Shown: positions 27,702 to 35,459 of the stretch, piece after piece
Layout of the letters: every line of letters begins with the position of its first letter
How positions within the stretch are numbered: position 1 is the stretch's first letter
Assembly (NCBI GenBank): GCA_017430835.1
Contig: JAFRMD010000036.1
Span: 1 to 35,459 of the forward strand
Source: Methanosphaera sp.
Lineage (GTDB): Archaea; Methanobacteriota; Methanobacteria; Methanobacteriales; Methanobacteriaceae
DNA: 35,459 nucleotides
Reading direction: 5' to 3'
Made by a program: the position numbers and the translations under genes
Notes under the pieces: generated by a model
What the model was told of the DNA's origin: nothing
The model's database searches: none
Seen by the model: the letters and a program-made list of their open reading frames with translations, nothing else

Positions 27702-27959
27702 ACTATTAATCCCCTCAATAATAAATATTTTCCAAGTAATGTTCTATGAAAAATCACAACTATGATTATGAAAAAATTGTTCAAAGAGTATAATTCAAAT
27801 TAAACTTTGTTGATGTCGATAAGGAGGATTCATTAACTTTTTTACAACATTACCTCATTAACTTTCCTGATTAGCAATGGTGAAGTGGGATTATATAACT
27901 TTTGGTTCCTTTTGACCAGTTCCTGTTGTTGTTGGCATAATAGTATTTAAATATTCACT
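27702..27959. other. Intergenic DNA with possible gene remnant
   Basis: On the plus strand, 27780-27880 reads FKLNFVDVDKEDSLTFLQHY followed by LINFPD, broken by stops. It may be a decayed gene fragment, unidentified. TATA-like DNA for the minus-strand MNT promoter lies at 27700-27730. Nothing else is recognised. Confidence 0.3.
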
Positions 27960-29080
27960 GTCTATTAACCCAATAATAACAAAATCAATAATAATGAATA
28001 TAATAATAAATATAATGATTCTTCTCGTAATATACCCTGAACGAATCTATGAGAACAGATGTCAGCGGATGTGATGAGAAACTGTATGAGTTAATTGATG
28101 AAAATAATTTTAATCTATATTGTAAAGAATGCTATAGACAAGCTAAGAACACTCAGAAGCAGAGTCAAACAAATGTAAAACTCGAAAAATGTCAAGAAAT
28201 GATAGAAAAAACAATACAACGCAGTAAATTATTCAGATTAGAAGCAAGAAAAAACTCAAACAAAAAAGGGGTAACATTAACAGGATATAATGAACAAATA
28301 ATCGTAAATAATAAATCGGACTAATAATAGAGTTGATACTCAACTGATGGAAACAATCAAAAACAATCAATGCCTATGATTGAAAAATCAGAAGATATAC
28401 ATACAAAAAGCATTAAACTTACACCAGAAGAATTCCATAATGCTTCGACATTGATGTACTGGCCGATTACGTAATTTTTAGCTACGACCAAGTTGAAAAA
28501 GCAGAAGACAGAGATAGTATAACATTATATTTACCAGATAAATGATTGGTATCAAAAGATAAATATAAACTGTGAAGACTTGGTGACCGAAAATAGAAAA
28601 CAAAATAAGATATGCCGCCAATAAACCGGGATAAAATAATTACTACAAAGCAAACTGCTCCAATTGCCCATCAAAAGATAAATGTATATCAACTAAAAAG
28701 GACAACTAAAGTAATAATAGATTACATAAGTGATTCAGCAATGAAAATAAAACACCACCTGCACACACCAGAAGCACAAGAAAAATACAAAGACAGGATG
28801 CCGAATGTAGAACCAAGATTTGCATACAACAAATACACACTAAAATACAGATAATAACACCTAAAATGACAAAAAAGTGCAAAAACAGGACAATTACTCT
28901 AGACAACAAAATACAAGATAAAAATACAGAATATAAAACAACCCTATTAAAAGAAAACATAATGCCCATAGAAGGATAAGAACTAAAAATACAAAAAAAT
29001 TAAATAATATAAATATATCAAGGTTTACTTGGACCAACGTTACAATCACAATTAACTTTCAAAATGTGATTGTTGCACAC
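27960..29080 (+). mobile_element. Decayed IS1182-like element, copy B (5'-truncated)
   Basis: It starts in the transposase middle: an Asn-rich linker, then an open stretch at 28049-28324 with EKLYELIDENNFNLYCKECY, close to the matching part of the copy at 33655-35459 (MYELIDENDLNFCGKQ), and TGYNEQIIVNNKSD. Further open pieces at 28612-28854 end in VEPRFAYNKYTLKYR, the catalytic Glu region. Stops and frameshifts interrupt it elsewhere. The right end carries a subterminal 9-bp inverted repeat, ACAATCACA (29042-29050) and TGTGATTGT (29065-29073), then TGCACACC. No left terminal repeat is seen; the left boundary is approximate. Confidence 0.75.
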
Positions 29081-29081
29081 C
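28804..29081 (+). repeat. 278-bp direct repeat, copy 2 (IS right end)
   Basis: Partner of 26326-26603, about 97% alike by eye and in the same orientation. Recombination between the two would delete 2478 bp containing the HEPN/MNT pair. Confidence 0.9.
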
Positions 29082-29203
29082 CTCTTGTATTATTTTCAAA
29101 TCTTTTTTTTACTATTTGTGTCCTGTTTTTTTGAATTTATAAATAAATTTAATATATTTAAACTTACTAATTTTAATAATATAAGATAATTATATTTCAG
29201 GTT

Positions 29204-30304
29204 GTGTATATTATTACTAAAATATTGATAGTAGGTTCTAATACTCGTCCGTTATCAAAATCCTTAAAGCAATTGGGTTATACTGTATATGCTACTAGTT
29301 TTTTTAATCTCTTGGATCAGGAGGATGTTGTTGATAAACTGATTGTTCCGGATGAGTTCTCATCATTTGATATGGATATCCTAATTGATTTGGCATTGGA
29401 ATATGTCAATGAAGTGGATTACATAATATGTTCCAATGATATTGACGTAACTCGTTTTCCAAAATCTAAGGTTATCGGTAATTATGATGTGGATGCTATT
29501 AATAACAAGTATAAACTCTATAAGAAGTTGCATAAGAATTTTTTAATGCCTGAAACGTTTAAGTTAAACTCTCTGGAAGAGGCATTCGAAATAAGCAAGT
29601 CCAGTGATAAGAAGTATATTGTAAAACCAATCTATGGTTCTGGTGGGGTTAATATTGACTGGTTAAATGAAGATTCCCCTGTTGATGATACGTTTATCCT
29701 GCAGGAGTACATTGATGGTAACAGTATCAGCAGTTCATTTCTATCCTATCCTAATGGGGAGGTGGATATTATCACTGCATCCCATCAGATTATCGGTTCC
29801 AATAGGTTAAACGCCGCTAACTTTTTATATTGTGGAAATGTAACGCCTTTGGTTAATCATAGTGATAAGATTGACAATATATCCACCAAGATTTCTCACA
29901 TGTATAATCTTGTCGGCTCCAATGGAATTGACTTTATCATGCAAAACAACAGGTTTTATGTACTTGAGGTTAATCCTAGGATTCAGGGAACTTTTGAGAA
30001 TATTGAAAATTCCTTCGATTTCAACCTTGCAGATGCACATATCAATTCTTGCAATAATCATAAAGTAAACATACCTACCGTTAAAAAGTTCAGTGTTAAA
30101 TTAATGCCATATTCATTTAAAGATGCATATTATAATTTAAATAATATTCCTAATGTACATGATATATCTAGTGTGGATTATTTAATCAAGAAATCATATC
30201 CGGTATGTACTATAATAACAAGTGATCGAATATTGGAAAATGCAATGATAAAATCGGAAATGATTCAAAAAAGAGTTTATGATTCTATTGTAAAAGAAGT
30301 TTAA
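29204..30304 (+). CDS. ATP-grasp domain enzyme (COG2232-like carboligase)
   Basis: A 366-residue ATP-grasp protein. The N-terminal preATP-grasp part begins KILIVGSNTRPLSKSLKQLG. The ATP-binding lid and core follow: KYIVKPIYGSGGVNIDW (about 142-160), FILQEYIDGNSISSSF, and the metal-binding IDFIMQNNRFYVLEVNPRIQ near 243-262 with the conserved E-x-N-P-R. These enzymes ligate a carboxylate to an amine or other nucleophile using ATP; the substrates here are unknown, though several methanogen cofactor pathways use such ligases. GTG at 29204 is used, but CAGGT directly before it leaves no spacing; an ATT at 29210 or 29213 would fit better by spacing. Confidence 0.8.
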   Translation: MYIITKILIVGSNTRPLSKSLKQLGYTVYATSFFNLLDQEDVVDKLIVPDEFSSFDMDILIDLALEYVNEVDYIICSNDIDVTRFPKSKVIGNYDVDAINNKYKLYKKLHKNFLMPETFKLNSLEEAFEISKSSDKKYIVKPIYGSGGVNIDWLNEDSPVDDTFILQEYIDGNSISSSFLSYPNGEVDIITASHQIIGSNRLNAANFLYCGNVTPLVNHSDKIDNISTKISHMYNLVGSNGIDFIMQNNRFYVLEVNPRIQGTFENIENSFDFNLADAHINSCNNHKVNIPTVKKFSVKLMPYSFKDAYYNLNNIPNVHDISSVDYLIKKSYPVCTIITSDRILENAMIKSEMIQKRVYDSIVKEV

Positions 30305-30358
30305 ATTTTTCGCAGAGCAAGTCGTTATATATTGTATAAAAAAAAGGATAGTGATTAA

Positions 30359-30517
30359 TTATATTATTCCAAATTCTAATAATATGAACATTATAACTCC
30401 GAATGCTATTAGGAATGTGGATATAATCATTATACGAGTATAAATATAGAATAACTTAACTCTTCTTTCGGGATCTTTATCTAAATAGTCCTTCAATGGA
30501 TCTTCATAATTTGGCAT
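30359..30517 (-). CDS. Small single-pass membrane protein (52 aa)
   Basis: An open frame of 52 codons starts MPNYEDPLKDYLDKDPERRV and continues into one hydrophobic helix from about residue 30 to the end (IIS-TFLIAFGVIMFILLEF). TAGGTGAATAATC places a GGTGA ribosome binding site seven bases before the ATG. The acidic, then basic, soluble head followed by a C-terminal helix suggests a tail-anchored inner-face protein. It is convergent with the ATP-grasp gene. I do not recognise the family; size, ribosome binding site and composition argue that it is real. Confidence 0.7.
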   Translation of the reverse strand: MPNYEDPLKDYLDKDPERRVKLFYIYTRIMIISTFLIAFGVIMFILLEFGII

Positions 30518-30598
30518 GATTATTCACCTAAAGTAATTAGTAGTTATATTTGTGTAATATTATTAATAAATGTTTTCAAAATGAGAATAAAAGTATAA

Positions 30599-30670
30599 TA
30601 GCTCCCAGCGGAGTCGAACCGCTGTCCCCGGTTCCAAAGACCGGGAGGATTGCCACTACCCTAGGGAGCT
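30599..30670 (-). tRNA. tRNA-Gln (anticodon TTG)
   Basis: The minus strand folds as a tRNA: acceptor arms AGCTCCC and GGGAGCT, anticodon stem CCGGT/ACCGG around the loop CTTTGGA with anticodon TTG, and T arm AGCGG-TTCGACT-CCGCT. The discriminator base is A; CCA is not encoded. A TATA-like box GTATATAAAT lies at about 30718-30727 upstream on the minus strand, and a T-rich stretch follows the 3' end. There is no intron. Confidence 0.95.
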
Positions 30671-31046
30671 ATGCTTAAGACTCTTTTTAGAGTACAATAT
30701 AAGTTTTGTATATTCTCATTTATATACTTTTCTATTTTTTCAATATTTTTTCAAGTTTTTCTTATTTTTATCTTCATAATACTCCGATTGGTAATAAAAT
30801 TAATGACACATGTAATAAAATATACATAGATTTATATATTAACATAAAGATAAGTAAAAGTTAGAATTAAGAATATGTTCAATTCTTAATTTGCTTGCTT
30901 ATTAATTTTTCATAAAAATTGATTAATCAAATTAAATAAAATCAGAATATCAGAGTTATACTTTTTTATGATATAATTATAAAATTTATGACTTACTTAA
31001 TCGAATTAATAATTCATATTTTGGTTTATTAAATGGAGGCGGTAAG
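30671..31046 (+). promoter_or_regulatory. Promoter and structured leader of the pseudomurein-binding protein gene
   Basis: TATA box ATTTATATATTA at about 30829-30840 would start a message near 30862. The leader then opens with a perfect 10-bp hairpin, AATTAAGAAT (30865-30874) and ATTCTTAATT (30882-30891), and a second one, AATTTTT (30904-30910) and AAAAATT (30914-30920). The ribosome binding site GGAGG is at 31035-31039. The leader would be about 185 bases, long for an archaeon. Confidence 0.5.
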
Positions 31047-33629
31047 ATTAAGCGAAATTTGATTTTGATTTTCATGTCTGTATTATTAATAGGTATGATG
31101 GCTGTCAGTGCTACTGGCAGTGATACGGTTAATAATGACAGTACCGATATCTCAAGTGTATCAGTAAATGAACAATCAAATGTAGAATCAAATGTTATAG
31201 AAAAAAGCACAGTAAGCATTAAAGGTGATTCAAACACTGATCCTACAGGCACTACCAGTCAAAGCACAATAAATAAAGCAAATTCAATTACTGGTGATGC
31301 TGTAGTAAACAATTCTACAACAAGTACTACATTGAATAAACAAGAATCAAACATTAAAACAAGCTCATCAAAGATTGACACCACAGTAAACACAAATAAA
31401 TATCTGTTTGCAAAAAAAGGTGATAAGATAAATATATCCACTACAGTATTGACAACTGCAGGCAAAAGTACTGCAGGTAGTGTGGTATTTAAGTTAAACG
31501 GTATAAGTATTGGAACTGCAAAATTGGTAAACAATCAAGCATCAATCTTATATGATACATCCAGCTTATCACAACGTGATTATACAATATTGGTAAAGTA
31601 TGGTGGATCAACATCATTCAATCCAAGTCAATCAACATCTACATTAAAAGTATCCACATCAATAAACAAGTATACTTTTTCACAGATAGGTGATGCGGCA
31701 AACAGAACGAAAGTGTTTATTGAAAAATATAACCAATTACCAAATTATGTGGTAATGGGTAATGAAAAAGTCCAAATGAAGGACTTTTTATATATGTTAA
31801 GTAAAACATCATTATCTAAGGCATCTGTAGTACATCCGATATTTACAGATGCTTCAACAGCTAACACTAACTGTTATAATACAAGAGTATACAAAGAGGA
31901 ATATTCTTCATTATCTTTGAAAGTGATAAATGAATACGAAAATACGCTAAAAAATCCAACAAAAGTTGCTTCAACCGTTGGAACAATCGGATTTGATGAT
32001 TTAGTATATTTCTATTCAAGAATGGTAGCATACATGTATAATAATGGAGCCTATCCAAACTATTGTACCGTATTGCCATTATCAACTAACTATGATGATT
32101 ATGTTAGATCTACACAAAAACAAGATATAAACATACAATTAAATTCATATGAAGTTAACCCGAATATGCCAGCAACCATTTCTGCCACATACACATATGG
32201 CAATGGTACCAGCGTAAACGGTTTAACCACTGTATTCAAAGTTAATGGTATAACAATTGGTTCTGCAAAAATAAATAATGGTAAAGCATCATTAACATTT
32301 GATGTTCCAAACTGGAAGATTAAAAACTATACATTACTTGCCAAGGTCGGAGCAACAAATACCAGTTATGAAGCAACAAGACAATCAACATTATCCGTTG
32401 TAAAATTCACCATTAAAAGCACAAAAATTATATTGGAACCATTATACATTGCTCAGAAGGATAAAACTTTCACTTTAAAAGCAAAAGTTTTAGATTCAAG
32501 TAACAATCCTGTTGATGGAGGAAAATTTGTCCTCAAATTAAACGGTGTATCAAGTGGTACTACAACAGTATCAAATGGTGTGGCAACAATATCATTTGGC
32601 ACATCAGCACTGTCAACCAACAAGATTAACACTATTGAAGCAATATATGGTGGAACAAACAAATACCAATCAAGTAAAAACTCATCAAAAATCAGGACAG
32701 TATCATCCCTATCAACATATACTTACTCACAAGTATTGGATGCGGCAGTGAGGGTAAAAAATTATATCGAACAACATGAAAGTTTACCTAAATATGTCGT
32801 GATGGGAAATGATAACGTTGCAATGTCAGAGTTTTTATACCTATTGGCAGAAGTTGTAACAACCAATAAAACCTACGCTAATGGTAAATTTGGAGATAAT
32901 GTGTCTTCATACAATACAAGCTGTTACGGTAAGAATCTTGTACAAAGCGAGTATGTTAAATCAGCGGGAAATATAATTTCATTCTACGCAAATAACTCAC
33001 GGGCACCGGCAGCGATATCCACAGCTATCGGAACAATCAACTTTGAAGACACAGTGTATATTTACGCACGTGTAGTTGCATATATCAGTAACAATAAACA
33101 GTTACCGGCATATGCCGTAGTTTCAAAGCTCAAGTCCGATTCCTCAAGCTACACATCAGACAATACAGTAGCTTCAGGATATCAGCAATACTTGGTAAAA
33201 ACCAAGAATTGTGAAGTAAACGCTACAATATTTAAGAATGCAGTAGCCAGTGCAATTTCCGGCGTAAGCGGTGCATATAATCAGGCAAAAGCAATATTTG
33301 ATTATGTGAACAAACACACTACATACAGCTACTACGCCGATACAAGATACGGATCCGTAAGAACACTCAGTCAAGGTTACGGTAACTGTGTAGACATGGC
33401 TCACGTATGTGTAGCAATGTTCAGAACAGCAAACCTGCCTGCCAGATATGTTCACGGTAAAAGTTGTGTATTCAGAAGCGGACTGGTAACCGGTCACGTA
33501 TGGGCAGAAGTGTACGTTAATGGTAAATGGGTTCAATGTGATGCAACATCTGATTACAACTCCTTTGGAACTATTGTAAATTGGAGCAGAAACTCAGGTG
33601 AAGTAAGATATATTGAATTACCATTCTAA
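31047..33629 (+). CDS. Secreted pseudomurein-binding protein with transglutaminase-like protease domain
   Basis: About 860 residues (numbering here from TTG 31059). A signal peptide (KRNLILIFMSVLLIGMMAVS) leads into a Ser/Thr/Asn-rich stretch, Ig-like domains (about 110-200, 350-440, 450-545), and two blocks of pseudomurein-binding repeats (about 205-340 and 554-690) with YVVMGN cores. The C-terminus is a transglutaminase-fold domain with C777 (GNCVDMAHV), H813 (GHVWAEVY) and D828, like the PeiW/PeiP pseudomurein endoisopeptidases of Methanothermobacter phages. It probably binds the wall and cuts its peptide cross-links. The start is put at ATT 31047, seven bases after GGAGG; TTG at 31059 is 19 bases away and would drop the basic KR of the signal peptide. 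Confidence 0.85.
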   Translation: MKRNLILIFMSVLLIGMMAVSATGSDTVNNDSTDISSVSVNEQSNVESNVIEKSTVSIKGDSNTDPTGTTSQSTINKANSITGDAVVNNSTTSTTLNKQESNIKTSSSKIDTTVNTNKYLFAKKGDKINISTTVLTTAGKSTAGSVVFKLNGISIGTAKLVNNQASILYDTSSLSQRDYTILVKYGGSTSFNPSQSTSTLKVSTSINKYTFSQIGDAANRTKVFIEKYNQLPNYVVMGNEKVQMKDFLYMLSKTSLSKASVVHPIFTDASTANTNCYNTRVYKEEYSSLSLKVINEYENTLKNPTKVASTVGTIGFDDLVYFYSRMVAYMYNNGAYPNYCTVLPLSTNYDDYVRSTQKQDINIQLNSYEVNPNMPATISATYTYGNGTSVNGLTTVFKVNGITIGSAKINNGKASLTFDVPNWKIKNYTLLAKVGATNTSYEATRQSTLSVVKFTIKSTKIILEPLYIAQKDKTFTLKAKVLDSSNNPVDGGKFVLKLNGVSSGTTTVSNGVATISFGTSALSTNKINTIEAIYGGTNKYQSSKNSSKIRTVSSLSTYTYSQVLDAAVRVKNYIEQHESLPKYVVMGNDNVAMSEFLYLLAEVVTTNKTYANGKFGDNVSSYNTSCYGKNLVQSEYVKSAGNIISFYANNSRAPAAISTAIGTINFEDTVYIYARVVAYISNNKQLPAYAVVSKLKSDSSSYTSDNTVASGYQQYLVKTKNCEVNATIFKNAVASAISGVSGAYNQAKAIFDYVNKHTTYSYYADTRYGSVRTLSQGYGNCVDMAHVCVAMFRTANLPARYVHGKSCVFRSGLVTGHVWAEVYVNGKWVQCDATSDYNSFGTIVNWSRNSGEVRYIELPF

Positions 33630-33633
33630 ACCC

Positions 33634-33650
33634 TTTTTTTTAAATTTTTT
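33634..33650 (+). terminator. Oligo-T terminator after the pseudomurein-binding protein
   Basis: T runs of eight and six bases begin four bases after the stop. The end of IS1182-like copy C lies immediately beyond. Confidence 0.5.
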
Positions 33651-33654
33651 GAGA

Positions 33655-35459
33655 GTGTGCAACAATTATGAGTATATAGTATACTTGTTCTTTGATGCTT
33701 ATTTTATTATTTTAATATTTATTCTATTTTTTTAAGTTAGATCTATTAATATTTTATTTTTTGTTTGTTCTTTCAGTTCTAGATTATGTATTTTCACTAT
33801 GTTTTGTGCTGTTGCCATGGGTGTTTGTTGCATTTTTGCATTTTCTAGGCCTAATATGTGATATTGTCTGTATTTCAGGGTGTATTTGTTGTATGCGAAT
33901 CGTGGTTCTACCATTGGCATTCGTTTTTTGTATTGTTTTTGTCCATGTGGTGTTTCAAACTTATAGGCTAGTAATTCTTTGGCTTGGCTGGTGTAGTCTG
34001 TGAGTACTTTTCCTGTTATTTTATTGGTTAGGCATATGTTTTTTGAAGGGCATTTGCTGCATTCATGTGTGTAGTATATTATTTTGTCGTTGTATTTTCC
34101 AGGATAGACTTGTTGTACTGGTAATACTTTATTTTCTGGGCAGATGTAGTAGTAGTTTTCTTCATCTTTTATCATGTTGTGTTTTGAAAATCCATCTTTA
34201 TTGTTGTTTTGTTTTCTTTGGCTTTTTCTTTTTAGGCAATCTTTTTGTTGAGTTGCTTGTTGTTTGTTGGGGGATTAAAATTGAATATTTTCCTTCATCG
34301 TATAGGTCATGTATTGTTTGATTGGTATAATAACTGTTATCTGCGAGTATATCCGTGTTTTGTATTATTTGTTCTGATTCCTCTTGTGATATGTTTAATG
34401 CGTTTTGTAAAGTTTCTTGTGTTTTTTCTATCATGGGTATTAATTGTTTTTGATCATTTGCATCTTGTGTTACAGTTACTGCTATTATTAGTCCGTTTTT
34501 GTTGTCTACTGTTATTTGTTCGTTATATCCTGATTGCATTATTTTACTTGTTAGGACTTTTGCGTGCTTCAGGGTCTGTGTAATTTACTGTGTTTTTACC
34601 ACTTTTTTCCAGTTCTTCTTTGCATCTTTCTAATTTTTGTATTTGTTTATATGCTGTTTCAGGGTGTTCTATTGCTTGTTTTAGTATTTGTTTTCCACAG
34701 AAGTTTAAATCATTTTCATCAATTAATTCATACATTTCTTCGTCAAATTTGCTTTCATCATGTTTCATAGTGCTTTTCATTGGCTTTTTACGATAAGTAT
34801 CCAACGTTTCCTGATCTTCTTCAATTTCCTCATCAGATTCAGGATGTTCTATTTTCTTTATGCTTCGTGGTTTTTCATTAGATTTTTACTTTGATATTTT
34901 TAGATTCTTTTAAAGCTTCTTTAATCCGTTCTTTATTATCATTATCGTTTTTAATGGTTTTATTTTGTCGATTTTCTAACGCTTTGTTCTCTTCTTCATC
35001 CGTTATGATTCCTTTGCGAATGATGTATAAAAGTTTTAAAACATCTTCATTGCTTAAATTATTGTATTTATTAGCATATGCCCTGGTTTTACTTCCATCA
35101 ATACTAATGCTGTCAAAATCAATCAGATTACGATTATGTCCATAATTAATTGTTTCCAGGAAAACTTTTTCTATCAAATCATTGTGTTCACGTTTAAAAG
35201 CTGCAATAGTACTAAAAAACAGGAGTTTGAAAACCAACTAAATACATAAATACAATATTTTCACGAACAATACGTTCCAACTTACGACTACTATGAATAG
35301 AATATATCGTTCCCCAAAGTATTATACATACCAGCATAGCGGCAGGATAAGCCTTTTGACCAGGAGTATCAACATATTGAAAATCAATTTCACTAAAATC
35401 AACACAATTCACAAGTTTCTCTATAAAAAAACAAACATGATCCTCAGGAATCAAAGTCC
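33655..35459 (-). mobile_element. IS1182-like element, copy C, with frameshifted transposase
   Basis: The terminal repeat GTGTGCAACAAT (33655-33666) matches the complement of the right ends of copies A and B. The transposase reads across five minus-strand frames: 35454-35212 (PEDHVCFFIEKLVNCVDF, SRKLERIVREN), 35237-34878 (STIAAFKREHNDLIEKVF), 34804-34544 (MYELIDENDLNF), 34539-34198 (GYNEQITVDNKNGLI and LADNSYYTNQ) and 34175-33732 (CSKCPSKNICL, VEPRFAYNKYTLKYRQYHIL). Each piece continues the last after a frameshift or stop near 35225, 34840, 34541 and 34185. It is much less decayed than A and B. The 5' end lies beyond the window. As it stands the transposase is a pseudogene. Confidence 0.8.

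Noticed and set aside
27940..28030. AATAATAA-rich stretch that looks like a short tandem repeat
   Set aside because: There is no regular unit; it fits the Asn-rich linker codons of the decayed transposase.
30300..30350. Possible small RNA between the ATP-grasp gene and the 52-residue protein
   Set aside because: It is only a short convergent gap with an A run and no stable fold or promoter.
1..35459. CRISPR array or prophage
   Set aside because: There are no regularly spaced repeats, and no capsid, portal, terminase or integrase gene; the wall-protease-like gene stands alone.

Overview
The window is AT-rich archaeal DNA, almost certainly from a pseudomurein-walled methanogen of the Methanobacteriales, most likely Methanosphaera. 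The grounds are a complete archaeal A1Ao-ATPase operon in the order H-I-K-E-C-F-A-B-D, the tRNA modification enzyme TiaS, a class III signal-peptide pilin, pseudomurein-binding repeats joined to a transglutaminase-fold domain, archaeal TATA boxes with oligo-T terminators, and GGTGAT-type ribosome binding sites. The genus call is recognition, not a search result.

Layout. 1-489: a decayed DDE transposase cut by the window edge. 732-2488: divergent M50 membrane protease and M24 aminopeptidase genes. 2522-5280: two transposase remnants on either side of a DUF4143-type ATPase gene. 5438-6565: an archaeal pilus assembly (type II secretion F/TadC-like) gene and a small class III pilin. 6624-15919: housekeeping genes (tRNA-binding protein, PRC-barrel protein, aspartate dehydrogenase, Thg1-like protein, JAMM protease-like protein, SerA, an unknown protein, an HTH regulator, TiaS). 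16293-25383: the ATPase operon, closed by a clear hairpin/T-tract terminator.

The right third is accessory DNA. Two decayed IS1182-like copies in the same orientation (25464-26602 and about 27960-29080) share 278-bp right ends with about eight differences and bracket a HEPN/MNT toxin-antitoxin pair. After them come an ATP-grasp enzyme, a 52-residue membrane protein, tRNA-Gln(TTG) and a large secreted protein with pseudomurein-binding repeats and a Cys-His-Asp protease domain. A third IS1182-like copy on the minus strand, broken into five frames, runs off the right edge.

Most worth a second look: proteolipid gene ahaK is flanked by two hairpins and carries an 80-codon tandem duplication kept unusually alike at DNA level; the HEPN/MNT pair sits between IS copies, has a palindrome before its start and a non-canonical HEPN motif; the pseudomurein-protease-like gene seems to start at ATT; and the ATPase operon leader holds a start-stop mini-ORF with a perfect ribosome binding site. 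No CRISPR array or rRNA was seen, and nothing amounts to a clearly new system.
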